Source of the DNA: Psettodes erumei
Lineage: Eukaryota; Chordata; Actinopteri; Pleuronectiformes; Psettodidae
Assembly: GCA_016785225.1 (NCBI GenBank)
Contig: JAFBJZ010000827.1
Span: forward strand, 652,001-716,000
Length of the DNA: 64,000 nt
Direction: 5' to 3'
The notes beneath the pieces are model-generated. The model saw nothing but the letters and a program-made list of their open reading frames with translations. It searched no databases and was not told the origin of the DNA. This document shows, one piece after another, positions 1 to 12,733 of the stretch (position 1 is the stretch's first letter; every line of letters begins with the position of its first letter). The position numbers and the translations under genes were made by a program.

Positions 1-3000
1 ATCTAAGTTGAATCATCTTGAAATGAAGAATATTTAGTTGAAATATTAACTGAACCCACTAAATTCCTTGTATGAGACTTTTTACCTTGTGTACATATGA
101 AGTCCTGCCTCCACAGGAGACAGGGGTGTCGAGGGCTGTGCACCAGATCCACTCGGCCCAGAGGCCACCTTATAATTTGGGCGTTCTGTCAAAGTCCAGA
201 ACAATCAGTGGACCGAACACGGCCGCGGGGCGTCGGACCCAATGAACTGAGGCAGGTAGCCCAGATTGCCTGGCAGGCAGCTGCCGGCCTAAATACTAAT
301 CAGCGTCGGTGTCTACCTGAGTAACGCCGAGCATTTCTACCCGTATGACCCCCAGCTGGATCGTATACTGTTAATCCAGCGTTTCACTGCATGTTCTTTA
401 AACGCTGTCATTGTTGTTGTCGGACGGTTTATGTTGCGTTGCATTGTCGCAGTGTGCTAAGGACTTTTGGGGAAAAAATCAAGGAAGATGTTGCGGTTCA
501 CAACGTGGTCATGCGAGTCTGGAATTAGCACATTTTTTGACCTACATCATCGGGGAGGGTTGAATATCTGAACCAAATGTCACGATTATTATAGTTATGA
601 CGTGTTAGGAAGTTATATTGTGTTCCTTCACGCGGCCACATCACGCCACGTGTTATTATTCTGCACAGGGGACTTCATCAGCCCTCCTCATATAGAGTTT
701 CTTTTGTCGAGTCAGGGGGAATTGATTATCATTAATTCGATGGAAAGAACACGGCACGGCGCCGTCACTTCAGCGCGCACTCCTCGGCTGATTGTATTGA
801 CACCCTGGCGCCGAGATGAAGTGACTGATTCGGAGTCTGAGTTGCTCTGTCAATTGCCAGTGTTGCGATAGGTGTCTCAGGGAGTGTTTGGGATTAAATG
901 GACCGCGGGCGTTATCCTGGTATTGTTGGCTAGTAGCCTATCTTTTAAGCCCACACTGGTGGGGCGCCATGTGATGGGGACAGTCTGATAATTCTATCAG
1001 CCAATCAATCAAAAAAAAAAAAAAGAAAACAGTCTTTGCGAGGAGCTGAGGGGATAGATGGTGATCTGGGCATGTGGCTGGAAACCAGTGCTCCTTACTG
1101 GTGCTGTACATCACTGTCATTGAATTTTAACGTGCATACTTTTAACTTAAAATTCGTTTATGGTCGCATATGACTAAGGCGAACCTATGGGCGTTCACTA
1201 CACTTGTGCGGACTGTCTCTCAGACAATGATCGTGCATGAGGTGTTATTTTAGTCTGAGAGGGTTTCAGTGCTCACGGCTTAAAGCAGATATTGGAATTG
1301 AGCTGTTGACCCCTGATAACAGGAGCTTTCTGCAATAAGAAACCTACTTTTGAGCCCCCTGTGACTTTTGTTTATAAGCCTTAGCTGGCTTATAAAACCT
1401 CCAGTGAATACAACTAAAAATACAGAATAAAAAAATTGACTTTTCGGCGCAGCCAAAGTCTAAAATATGTGGAAAAACCCCCAAAATGCAGCGAGGCTGA
1501 TGATTTCCTCTCTGGATCATTACCCAGTCGTCCAGACGTGTTCCTTAAACTGCCCCTAAAGGTGCAATCTGTTCCACATGCACAAATCTTAAACAACAAC
1601 TAGAAAAGTGTTTTTGTCAATTTCGAGAAGGTAAATAGTTTTACCTGTTGCTCGTGTTAATTATGGCTCTTTTTTTTTTTTTTTTTTGCCCTGACTCTGC
1701 AGAGCTGCCTAGAACGAGGAGCGGTGAAGGGAGATTTGCCGTAATTGGCTCCCTTTTGAGTTTTGTAAAGACGGTAGCCGAACATCTGCTTTGTCTGCTT
1801 GGCTCCATTAGCTTAATGGTCCATTTGTAGCGGTGATGTGCTGAGGTGTGCACAGACGAGGTTTATGGAACATAGCTATTTTCGCCTTGGAGGCTACGGA
1901 TGTGCATCCCCTCTGCTGCCGTCACTGGGCTCAGGTTGTACTTATTCTATTTTTTTTTTTCTTTTTTTCTGCGGGTTTAGAGAGGTAGGGAGCAGAGGCA
2001 GACTGATAAGGACATTCTGTCAGTAGTGCAAAATGGCCGGTGGAATTAGTCCAGTCCAGGGTGCCAAGAAAACTCAAATGACCCAGCTTGAGCCTGAGAA
2101 GCTGCCCATTAGTCAGCGCTGACGGTTTTTTCCAGGTAGACGAGGGAAGCCAAGTTTCTCCTGTGATTCTGCGACCAAACTGTTTTAGCTGCTGTGTTGC
2201 ACCTACTGCATTTGTTTCACCTACTCCCCCCCTCCCCAGAGATAGCTTAAAGTCAAGCCTTCTGTAGGGATCAAGGTGGAATCTCTTAATTAGGAGCTCG
2301 AAACTGTGAAAGTGAACGAAATCCGCTGTCGTCGCTGATCCGTGAAATGTTAACGGGCTGTCATCCGGAGAAAAAAAATGAGATCCGTTCCAAGTTGCCT
2401 CCTCTTCTATCAGCCATGCTATTTATGATGGAGGAGAAGGAGGAAGTCAGGCGACGGCATTACGAAGATGATTCAACAGGAAGAGACCGCTGTTTGTCTC
2501 TGCCGACAGTCAGTACACACACACAGTTTTATTAAAAACCTCATCCATGTGTCGTTATTGTGCCCACGATGACGCAGCTCCTTTTAATGAAGAGGGCTTG
2601 AAGTGGCTTTTGAAAGGGATCTGGAGAGGTCAGAGAGGTCAGGGGAAGGACAAATGATGTGTTTTGTCATTTAATGCGGAGGTCACGTTGGACGTTAGCG
2701 CTGAAAAAGACGAGGAGAGCTAAGCTCCCTTTTCCATCGCGGCTAACCATGTTGGAGGGGGCGGATGTTGGAGCAGCTACGACCCCAAATTAAAATGCAG
2801 GGAGGAAATTACACCTGGTATTGCGTGCGTCCCCGCTGTCCACTTGAACACGTTGCCAAAACATCCTCAGCGCGTTGCTGGAAGACCTCAGACCTGCCGG
2901 TGCATTTTATGACGTTGTTGTCTTTTGCCTCCAAGCACCGGGCGGGCGAGGCGAACGGGTCCGGTCCTCTCGGTGTGCTCACTCTTTCCTGGTGGCCGAG

Positions 3001-4460
3001 TCTATAAACACAGCGTGAACATTAACGGGCGGCGCATGGGGAGATTATGCTCGTTATGCGGGGGGTGTGGGGGGGCGTAATGTACCTTGTTTGCCTGCTT
3101 CTAGCTGTTTGTGCTGCATTATAGTGGAGGGCTGGTGGAGTGTGTCATTACGCGCAGACGGCGACGGAGCCGGCCAGGGGTTCAGACAAATTCAGAGTTT
3201 CTCATTTTCACATTTATTGGTTTTCCAGACACCAATTTTGCTGTGTGATCTTTTGCTTGTTTGTAGATATGCAGGAGTGAGATCTTGTTTTTTTTTTCTC
3301 ATCTTTGCTCTGAGTCCATTGTGCCATGTTGAAATCTTTCTGTTGAACAAATTAGCCTTGTTTTATCACAGTAACTTTATGGGGGAAAAAGAGCTTTTTT
3401 TTTTTTTTTTTTTTAACAGTATTTCTCAGACACGTGGGGCGTCTAACTTGTGATTCACGCATTGGCATATCTTGAGTTGAGCCCTAAATGTGTATCTGTC
3501 AGTCATTTGGGTGAAATATCTCATTATGCCTTGACACACTCTGTGACGTAAATGTCAACCTGAGGTCAGAGTCGGATCAGACGCGTCCGCTCGTGTCACG
3601 AAGCCTCGAAATAGAGAAGAGAATGAAGAAATAGCCTCTCGAGGCGTCATCTCGGTACTCCCGCGTCGTCGCTCCTCTAATTGGCGTTCTGAATAATAAG
3701 AGGTGATTCAGTCGATCAGCTCTTGAGCTCAGTTTTGCGTCGAGTGCCCGCTCGTACCCGGACGCGTGCCTTGGATTTGTGACCTGTAAATTGAACCTTT
3801 TTTTTTCGTGCGAGGATCAAATTCTCTTCACAAGTGCACGTACTGAGCGTGTGTGGTTTTTTGAAGTAAAAGTGAAGCGTGGTTGCAGCCCTGCCAAAAA
3901 AGAAAAAAAAAAAAACCCTCCGCAGTATTATTAGCATGTCGGCTAGGTTGGGCCGAGCTCCAGGGCCGCGTCTTACAGTGAATCCCAGACTGTTTCCTGG
4001 CAGGTGAGCCGGTTCTGGAGCTGGAACGCCGGCGTGCCGAGGCACTGTGGAAATACACAGTAATTGAGATGCGGCTGTCAGTTTTGGCAAACACTCTACT
4101 TCCCCTGCCACTTGGGCTTAACATCCATTATTGAGGAGACACATGCCTCCGTGGAACTGTTTTACTGGTGAGGCGGCTCGCTGGGAAAAGCGCTGAATTA
4201 CGGCGACCGGGAGCCGCGGCGGTTCGGCTCCGCGCGTCGTGATCTTGTTGTCTTAATTTGTGACGGCGTGGGGAGCAGGATGTGAATCTTTCGCTCGGTT
4301 TAAATCGAGAACGTTCGAAGGGATTTTGATAACACCCGTCCACAACATAGTGCTGTGGATGACACCACGGTTGTTTTGGTCCTCCGACGCCGCTGCCTCT
4401 AAATCTGTGCACCTTCGTAAAAGGAAACCTTTATTTATGTGGCATTTATCTCAGTTTATA
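1..4460. other. No gene seen
   Basis: Mixed-composition DNA with homopolymers (A14 at 1011-1024, T18 at 1670-1687, T20 at 3395-3414). Open frames are at most about 130 residues, overlap on both strands and match nothing. Apart from the hairpin at 1371-1396 I see nothing to annotate. Confidence 0.7.
1371..1396. other. Perfect 10-bp inverted repeat, 6-nt spacer
   Basis: TTTATAAGCC (1371-1380) and GGCTTATAAA (1387-1396) are exact complements around TTAGCT. It could form a hairpin or be a dimeric binding site. There is no poly(T) after it and no gene before it, so it is not called a terminator. Confidence 0.6.
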
Positions 4461-7400
4461 TGACCTTTGTTTGTTTTTTATGTAAAACCTGAGCTTCCAT
4501 TCTTCGGTGCATTTCTTCAAACCTGAATGGAGGGCCGAGTGGATAATCTAAACAATGATTCACAACCCATGTGATTCCCACTCAGTGTTTGGCGTCCAAT
4601 TACACAGCCCCTCTCTCCACCTTGTGCGGTTTCATTGGGTCCGGCTTATTACATTCAGTGAGTTGAGATCATTGAGACGGTGTCAGATCCTGCTGCGTCC
4701 CCTCGAGGTTTCCAGGGGTCAGGGAGGCGGCGGAGCGTCCCCTCTGATCCGGCGAGGCGGCTCACCGCCGGGATCTGACAGCCTGACCCGCCTGGCAGCT
4801 ATGATAGATACACTGGGACTGGTGTGACCTCTTTGGCTGACATCCACGAGCGCACTGTTGGCCCCGGTCGTCGGCTTCTCGGTTGAAGCGCGGGTTTGGG
4901 AATAGCGCGGGGCGACCGCGGCGCGCCCTCCTCCGTCTGTGCCGGACCCCCAGATTGCCTCCTCTGGGCCCCGGACAACAATGTTTGCTGTGAGGGTTGC
5001 AGAGTGACCGAGTAGCTCTGTGCTCAGTGGCCACGGAGAAAACCATACGTCCTCACAGAGTCTGTGCAGCAAAGGATAAAATCACCAAAAACCAGGGAAA
5101 AGAATGAAAATATGCTACGAGTCCTGACCTCAGTTAGAGCCCGTGAGGAACTTTGAGAACCAGAAAACTTTGAATTGTGAGTTTCTGCCCATAAATGTCA
5201 GTGTACACATCAAATCCCCCCTCAAAAAAAAACATACTATGTGGTGTCAGCAGTAATTCTTAATTTATGAAGTTGTAATTTGGATGTCCTGGGCTGTGCT
5301 TATTTATTACTGTGTACAAAATGCTGCAGCCATAGTGGGAATCGTCAGCCGTCAAGTAATTATTGATGCGCCGGTCTACACGCAGCATGAAGATTTAACA
5401 CGAGGGAAATTCTGTTACTCGGCCCGAACCCAAAGCACGACACGCGCCGTCCTCGAAGTCAATCTGAGTTCACAAGGGTCAGCGTGGATCCCGACCCGCG
5501 TAAGTGTTGTTACGGTATCGTTTCCTCTGGGAACCAAAACCTCGCCGGGGCGGGTCAGTCCCCCCCCCACCCGACCCGTAATGATGCAGAAAAGCAAATC
5601 AGCGCCTTTGTTTCAAGCAGACCGGGCTGTTATAATGCATTATTCATCACGGGCCGTCTGAAAAATAAAAACTCCAGGCAGACGCCTCGGTTGATTCAAA
5701 ACCCTCCAAACAAGAGGAGACGTGTCGGACCGGTCTTCCACCATCTTTTAAGAACTGATTGTGAAATCCAGTTTTTTCTCATGTACAAACTCGGATCGGT
5801 TCGTATTCATAGATTCGGCTTATAGATTCTCTTTTATGCCCCGTCACGCACTCTCAGATCATCTACGCCGATACACTCGATCTTCAGAGGGAAATTTGGC
5901 AACGTGAGTTTCACGGATGCGTCGAGGATGCAGAACACGTGATCTTTTCATCGTCTTGGATAGTTCCTATTAATTGCGCTGCATTGGTTCTGAAGGGAAG
6001 GTTCATTTTTTACCCTAAAACAAAATTCACATGCCCATATGTCCACTGAGACAGATTTTCCTCGCTCTAATTATTCCTCCTGTGCAAACTTTAAGCGATC
6101 TCTTAATGTCCCTACAATTATTGGTGACTAAATCCACAATCCTCGCCGTGTGTAATTTATTCATACGTTTTGTCTGAAGCCGGCGTGGCGCTCCGACAGC
6201 CCGCTTTAACAAAGTAATGTGGCTATCTTCCAAAAGTTTTTCAGTATGAGATTCCTTTTTGTTTTCCCCCGGAAACTATTTTCCCAGCTGAGCTGCAGCG
6301 TGAGCTAGATAGGAACACAAAAAAGGGATTTTTGTACTAAAAGAAGATATCCACCTGATTTATACAACTCAGCTGAATCCTAACGTTTACTTTGAGATAT
6401 ATATAATTTTTTTTTTTTACACACAAAAGGTGGACTGTGGATTTTTGTTCTCGTGCAGGGATTTCCTAATGGCCGGCCTACCCATTTAACTAAAGTTCGC
6501 CATTATATTCTGTGTGTTCTTCTTATGCATTTCTTATTCATTATTTGTGCGCGCGCGTACAGCACTCCGAGCCGAATTCAATGCATGAATTATGCTCTAT
6601 GAACTGCATAGATTATATGATTAAATTATAGCTCGGCTCGGGGAGAATTCGCCGCCTGCCTCCTCTCGCCTCTTCCCTTCCTCACCATCCTCTTTTGTCT
6701 TTGTCCCCTTGACAACCACTTTCTGCTCTGTAGGGCAAAGTGAAAATGATTGAAAAGTCAACAGTGGCCTTCTCCAGCGTGTATCCAGGCATACCGAACA
6801 CCCCACCGGTCAAGTCGAGAGCCTTTGTGCCTTGGCAGACTCCCACCTGCTGTCAGCGCGAGAAACACTTGAAAAATATCACAGGAAATGACACACAGAG
6901 GAGGCTCGACACTTAAGAAAACACTCCTTCCACGGCGGGGGCTCGGAGACCCTGAAGATAGCGGGAGTCTGTTGGCTGCACACCTCATCTCGCACTCGCA
7001 CACAATCTAAAAGTATTGATTTAGTGCAGTCAATAAAAGACATTCAGCTCTTCTTCCCTTATTCACTTAGCAGAGCGGCAGAAGTAACCGCCAAAAAAAT
7101 CCAAAAGTGAACGGGGTCAGCGAACGATTCCGACGGCGTGAGCTGGAATGCCTTCACGCACCGTATTGATTCGTTTAATTTGCTATTAGCTGCCTCGCTA
7201 TAATTAGAAAACAAATTCTCGTCACGCCGCGCAGCAACAACAGTAATAAAGAAGCTCTCTATCCATAAATAAGCACGGGGGGGAAAATACAATCTGCCTC
7301 TGTTTTCTGTAATATATCAATACACAGTTGGGTTTATGTCTGATTTGGTTTGGCTTTGATTACACACAAAAAAAAACTCAGTTGAGTCAAATGATCTGTC

Positions 7401-8593
7401 CCTACTTGTATTTATAACCCATGATATCGTTCAGCTGGGTGCCACATTAATTCAGAGAAGAAGAAAAACAACAACAAACTGCTGAACAGCCACGGCCACA
7501 GACAAGAACTTTGAAAGAAATAACTCTATATTTTGGGAAAATATCTTTTGTTGAGAGATTTGTCCTTTTACATTTGCTGCTACAGCTTAGCTTAACTTAG
7601 CATAAAGACAGGGTGGGTGGGTCAGCTGCCTGGCAGTTGTTGTAATGGTTATAATAAAGTTTTAGTATAAAGTTTTAATTGCGGTAGGTTTAAAAAAAAC
7701 ATATATGGTATCTGCCTTGACAAACAAACAACAAACACTTGAACAAAAGTCAAGAACTAAACTTCAGGTCCTCTGTTTCCCATCAGTAAACTTGAAAAAA
7801 CAACAACAACAACAACAACAACACAAAAACAAGACAAATGCTAAATGGTAGCCACAGCCCTGATGTAAAGTAACGGGTGTGACCTCTTTGCCGAGAGAGA
7901 GGATCAATAAAAACGTAGGCAGGAAGCAGTCTGTGTCTGAACAGAGCCGTGAAGGTCTCATCCTCTGCGCTGCTGCGTATTTATTCCCCCGCCTGAGATA
8001 ACATCAACCATGCTGTCATTCTGTCTGCCGTCTCTAATTCTCACTTCCCACGGTTTTTCTTTTTTTACTTATTTTTTCGATTCTTTCTCCTTTTTGGAAA
8101 GTGTCCAAAGACCTAGAAATAATGCTCCTGGAATCCAGCTCGGCAGATGCGGAAGTGGCTTCTGGCAAAAAAAAAAAATCTGCTGCAGGAATTAAGTCTG
8201 ACACCTGCGCAGAATCTGCAATTAATATCAATTGATTAGCTGCAATTACCGTGATGCCGCTGGGAACGTCGTCGCTCTGGTGTAAAAGAAAAATAAAGCG
8301 ACATGAAAAGACGACACCCGTTTTGACTCAAACCTGGTATTGATGTGAAAAAAAGAGAGAGACTTAATTTCTCCTGTCCGTGATATATGAACCCTTAACT
8401 TCTAATAAAACTGATGCTGGTCCTACAGGTCTTTAGGGAGGGCTGCTGTTAGCATGGGTGGGCAATTTCTTAATGGACTGTAGAGAGACCAGATTAGTTC
8501 ATTGACATGCCTTACTCGCTCTCTTAAAATCAATTACCCTCCTTCTCTTGAATTAAACTATCACCTGCTTGTCAGGACAGATGTGTTGGCGAG

Positions 8594-8595
<2 letters not shown>
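4461..8595. other. No gene seen
   Basis: A CpG-rich patch at about 4690-4980 gives overlapping unrecognised frames on both strands. The rest is AT-rich and mostly unique-looking. 8410-8580 is AT-rich with ATTA and AATTA words and could be a conserved non-coding element, which the sequence alone cannot decide. Confidence 0.65.
7801..7823 (+). repeat. (CAA)n microsatellite
   Basis: Seven CAA units plus a partial one. Confidence 0.95.

Positions 8596-8638
<43 letters not shown>
8596..8638 (+). repeat. (GT)n microsatellite
   Basis: A 43 bp perfect GT run. Confidence 0.98.
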
Positions 8639-8641
<3 letters not shown>

Positions 8642-8787
8642 CAGGAACAGACGCCCTGTTTTTTCGGGCTCCGGCGTCTCGATGAACATGAGATACGACT
8701 TCATTCAGCCCCAGAGTGAAACATTTCAATTAGTCCGGGTTCAGGCAATATTTGCTTAAGATGTGGGTCATTAAGATTTCCCAACGT

Positions 8788-8797
8788 GATTAATCCC
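8788..8797 (+). promoter_or_regulatory. OTX/CRX-type TAATCC site in AT-rich block
   Basis: GATTAATCCC carries the bicoid-class core TAATCC. It sits in a unique-looking AT-rich block (8690-8830) with further ATTA cores. A single short site is weak evidence. Confidence 0.2.
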
Positions 8798-8976
8798 ATC
8801 TAATGTGGGGCTATTTCTTTCTTCTTTTATGGGGATGACATTTGCATTTTGTCATTTTCTGCCACCGAGCGCCATAAAGATTGACATTTGAGCAGCTGCG
8901 ATGCTCGGGGGCAGTGATGGAGTGGAGCCGTTTGTCTCCCGACTACAGGGACAGTCCACAGCCTCAGTCTCACCAG

Positions 8977-8979
<3 letters not shown>

Positions 8980-9050
<71 letters not shown>
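8980..9050 (+). repeat. (AT)n microsatellite, 71 bp
   Basis: A perfect alternating AT run. It underlies Tyr-Ile repeat frames on the minus strand that are not genes. AT runs of this length can extrude as cruciforms. Confidence 0.99.
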
Positions 9051-9053
<3 letters not shown>

Positions 9054-9883
9054 TGTATGGCTTGAGCTGAAGGGAATAAGTTGTGTACGCTTTGTATAAA
9101 CGGCAGCGTCCTGCCGAAAGGAGCGATGGCAGCAGTTGCCATAGTGATGGAGAGGAGGGAGTCGGCTGGTGATATCGGGGAGGAGGTCGGGTTGGAAGCA
9201 TCAGCCGCGATAAAGGCTCCGATCCTTTAAACCACGACATTAAGACGTGATGAGGCTGATGTATTTTCGTTAATCCTGCAGTGACTTCGTCAATGTGAGA
9301 AACGTGGGAAAAACCCTGGTTTGAGTCCCCGCGGAGGCCGCGGGCACACGAAACCTCTCGTTGTTTTAATTTGCGTCGACACAAACAGATTTTCCACCAA
9401 CCGTGTTCAGATACCTGCTGATGAAAGTGGGCCATTTATGGTTCGCCCTGTTTGTGCGTTTGTTAGCAGGATTACACAAAAAGTAATGCAGGGATTTTCA
9501 CTTGGTCTAGCGTGGAAACTGTTAAAATCTTGATTTTTAATGTTCCAGTAAGAAAAAAAAAAAAAAAAAAGAAGTATTAATTCCAGGAGGGAATCCAACA
9601 GGTCTGGCATAACATCACAATAATAGTTTGACAGTGGTGCAGTATACCGACTTTTTTTTGCAAATTAATTTGGACTCGGCTCAGCAATAACATACAAGTA
9701 AATGCTCCCTGAAACACTCACTTAACAGATAAGTTGTTTTTTAATTTAACCGCAGTAAACGATTAAACAGATATTCATTTATATTCTCGTTCGCCTCGTG
9801 GTGACGTGGTCACCCAGCGGAACAACCAATATTAATTTGAAAAACTCCGTGGAGAATTTCCTGTGTGTTTTTAAAAATTGAAC

Positions 9884-9914
<31 letters not shown>

Positions 9915-10762
9915 TTTTTTTAAATCCCATCCGGCTGACAGGCCGGGTGGAGGGACGCTTGATGTAAACACATAAAAAGGAGGAAAAAAATGCTGTTGTC
10001 GGCAGGAAATGACTCGCCACAACTGTCTCCCCCTGCACCAGTGATTTATGTGCCCGGATATCACCGAGCCACACGATGAATCTTCATTTGATGGGTGGCG
10101 GCGGTGGAGTGGGTGGGTGGTGTCATGACTGTGCAGGACCGTAGCCCTCCGGTGTTTCACGCGGAGACCCAAACAAACAAGGGGGTGGTGCTGACCTGCG
10201 GAGTCCGGCAGGTATGGGTACACGTGAAATAAACAAACCCTGATGTATCTGCGCATTAAGCCCGGGCTGCTCGTTCAGATTAGATTTGTCCTCGCAGCTT
10301 TCACTGTTTATTTTCCTCTTCATTAGCTAACACGGCGCTGTATGTGCACGATAGCAGCCGAAGTTGGCAAGCGCCGGTAAAACAACATCCGATATTTCAT
10401 CACAGCTGCATTAAAAAAACACTGAAAACCTGACAAAAAAATCATCTGTCTTTCTGCACGAAGAGCGTCGAGAGGACAAAGTTAGGAAAACCAGACACTC
10501 TTCGTTAGCTGTCGCTAAAAATTGCATTGAAGTGCAGTTAAAACACATTGAAAGTGTGATCCCACGTGTGTTGATGGTAAAATCATACATTAGTTCACAC
10601 ATGAGTAATTTAACTTTATTTCCTGCCTCATCATGTCGGCCGCAGTCGTACCTCTGCATGTTGTGTTGTTGTTGTTCTTATCAGTAAAATGTCAAAGTGG
10701 ACAGCAGAGGGTCCCATGGCGTTGCCGCACTTGTTCAAATTACAGAGAGTTTCAAAGGAGGG

Positions 10763-10790
10763 GTGTGTGTGTGTGTGTGTGTGTGGGGGG
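10763..10790 (+). repeat. (GT)n microsatellite with G run
   Basis: About 11 GT units, ending in eight G. Confidence 0.95.
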
Positions 10791-11609
10791 GGTAGCTGGC
10801 TCCTCCACTGATGAAAAATTCACAAACACTCAGCCCGTGGCTTCAGCGCCTTCGTACAAGTGATGGCCGCTTTGACTGCGCGATTGGCCGCTGATGTGAG
10901 GTGGCGACTGGAAGAATGATGCCTCCGGCCTTTTGAAAAGTTTATTTTTTCTTTTTCGATTTGCTTTAGAATGGGCTTGTGCTTTTAAACACATTATCTT
11001 CCGATGAAATAAAGGAGAAATACACTACAGTGTCATTTTTACTTCTTCTTTTTTTTTTTTTTTTCCTGGAGGCAGAAAGCACAAGTGAGAGGAAGATCAC
11101 AACATAAGTGCCCTTCATCTCTGAGGAGGAGGCATGAAATACCATCAGAGTGTTTCCTTCTCTATCTTTCTTTTTTCTGTTTTTTTTTTTGGATTGAATG
11201 CAGAACAAAACACAGCGCCATTGTAAAAAATCATCACCGGTGCACATTTGAAAATATATATATATAAAAAGAAGAATTTTCCCGGTGTGAGCATCGCTGT
11301 CCGAGAGAATATCACAGCTTGTTGTGTGAAAGGGATTGTGGCTCTGAATCAGTTTTTTTTTTTTTTTTAAAGGTCGCACCGCTCGTGCCATTCATCACGG
11401 CGTTTTCAGCATCTCGGCTTTAAAATGGAAGTGAACAATGGTGGCTCTCCGGCAGAATAGCAGAAATACTGGGACTGGACTCGACGTTAAAAGAGGTAGA
11501 TTTGTCACGCTGAGCAATGGCTTTGGCAGACAAAGATGTTATGAAATATGTCCTCTGCGGCGCTGCACTGACACTGCACGATTTGTATTTGTGTAATGCA
11601 GAGGAAAAA

Positions 11610-11639
11610 TATATCTATATATCTATATATACATATACA
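11610..11639 (+). repeat. ATATCT / AT-rich short repeat
   Basis: Alternating ATATCT and ATATAC units, 30 bp. Confidence 0.85.
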
Positions 11640-12105
11640 GCTCCGTGCACTTCATGCTGTCTATCTGCATGGCCGGAAGGCTCGTCAGGCTGAAATGCGA
11701 CGTGTAGGAAAACTTGTTTGGGAACGTCCGGCCAATATCCCGCCTCAGAATGAGTTCTCCCTCTGATTTACATCCGGTGACAGCGTTTGGGAGCCAGCGC
11801 CGGCAAGCGGTGTGCCCTTTTATATGGGTGAGGCTGGGATAATAAATGTGTGTGGCGTAATGACTTTTCCACCAGAGCAGAGTTTGTCTGCCCCATCTCA
11901 GGCCAGCGATTAATGTCAGGATTTTTTTTTTTTTTTTTTACAAGCGTAACCTTGATCTTTCCCGGTACCCTTTACTGTGGCTGCAAATACCGACATTTTT
12001 GTCCGCCGTCCTCATCTGCCCTGCGTGAACTCTGACCTAAAAACTCACAGCAATGTGTAAGTCGAGGATTCAGTACCTATAAATATCTATTATATGTACT
12101 CGTAT

Positions 12106-12733
12106 TGTTCGGTTGCCAAAGTTTACACGCCCTTTGTTGAAATGACGAACTGAGTAAAATGTTGTTGTTTTTTTTCCATCAGCACAACGTGTGACGCACA
12201 TTCAGATTCAAATGTGTCTCGAACGTCACAAGTAAAAGAAAAATTGTGTAAAAAAAATCAGCACAAAAGCCTCTTAGCGTCGGTCAAAAAGCTAAAAATG
12301 AAAAGGCAGCGGCTCCTTGAACACGAGAATGGTTTTAAATGTGATACGGTGATTGTTTTTCCATGGCATTCCCAGTCTCCAGACATGAATAGCATTGAGA
12401 ACCTGTGGCTAGATTTGGAGAAGGCTGCACATGGCAGACAGCCAAGCAATCTGGTAGAGTTGGAACGAACACGCCATGAAGAATGGGCTAAAATTACACC
12501 TGAGACGACACAAACGCTGCTCGGAGGGCGCCCAAAGGTGACAAAGCCAAAGTTGTAAAGGCAAAGGGAGGACAGACAAAGTTTGATTCCCCCGCTGCGA
12601 AACGCCCTCCAATTACTCTGATGTAATTTGCATTATTTTAATAAAACATTTTGCATTTCTCCCCGACAATGTTTGGAAATATAAAAAAAAAATGACTTAA
12701 AGACAGGGGATGCAAATATTTGCACCCAATCTC
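12106..12733 (+). mobile_element. Degenerate, internally deleted Tc1/mariner DNA transposon
   Basis: A stretch of about 620 bp has the two hallmarks of a Tc1-type element. It contains the end of a transposase reading frame. It also has diverged terminal inverted repeats: the left end around 12110-12135 (AAAGTTTACACGCCC) pairs with the complement of the right end around 12705-12730 (GGATGCAAATATTTGCACCC), at roughly 15 of 20 positions by hand alignment. Autonomous Tc1 elements are about 1.3-1.6 kb, so more than half is missing, mainly the DNA-binding domain and the first two catalytic aspartates. The copy is therefore dead. The TA target duplication is not clear, and the exact termini are uncertain by a few tens of bases. 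Confidence 0.72.
12214..12558 (+). pseudogene. Tc1-like transposase C-terminal remnant
   Basis: The open frame encodes 114 residues. Residues 50-65 read PWHSQSPDMNSIENLW, a close match to the C-terminal signature of Tc1 transposases (usually W-x-SQSPDLNPIE-x-LW). The Glu at residue 62 (codon 12397-12399) corresponds to the third catalytic residue of the DD34E triad. It is followed by a match to the usual tail: Pro-Ser-Asn-Leu, then Glu-Leu-Glu, then Glu-Glu-Trp-Ala-Lys-Ile. Residues 1-49 do not resemble the expected catalytic region, so the first Met is accidental and this is only a fragment, about a third of a normal transposase of about 340 residues. In an intact element the enzyme cuts and pastes the transposon at TA sites. 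This copy cannot. Confidence 0.85.

Larger units (their letters stand above)
9051..12105. other. No gene seen
   Basis: Homopolymers are frequent (A18 near 9553, T-rich 9884-9920, T16 near 11050, T14 near 11353, T15 near 11924). No frame resembles a known protein. Confidence 0.7.

Noticed and set aside
541..600. Resemblance to a common fish repeat (AATATCTGAACCAAAT)
   Set aside because: The similarity covers under 20 bases and the flanks do not follow.
8827..9435. 202-residue minus-strand open frame
   Set aside because: It is held open by the AT array (Tyr-Ile repeats), and the rest matches no family.
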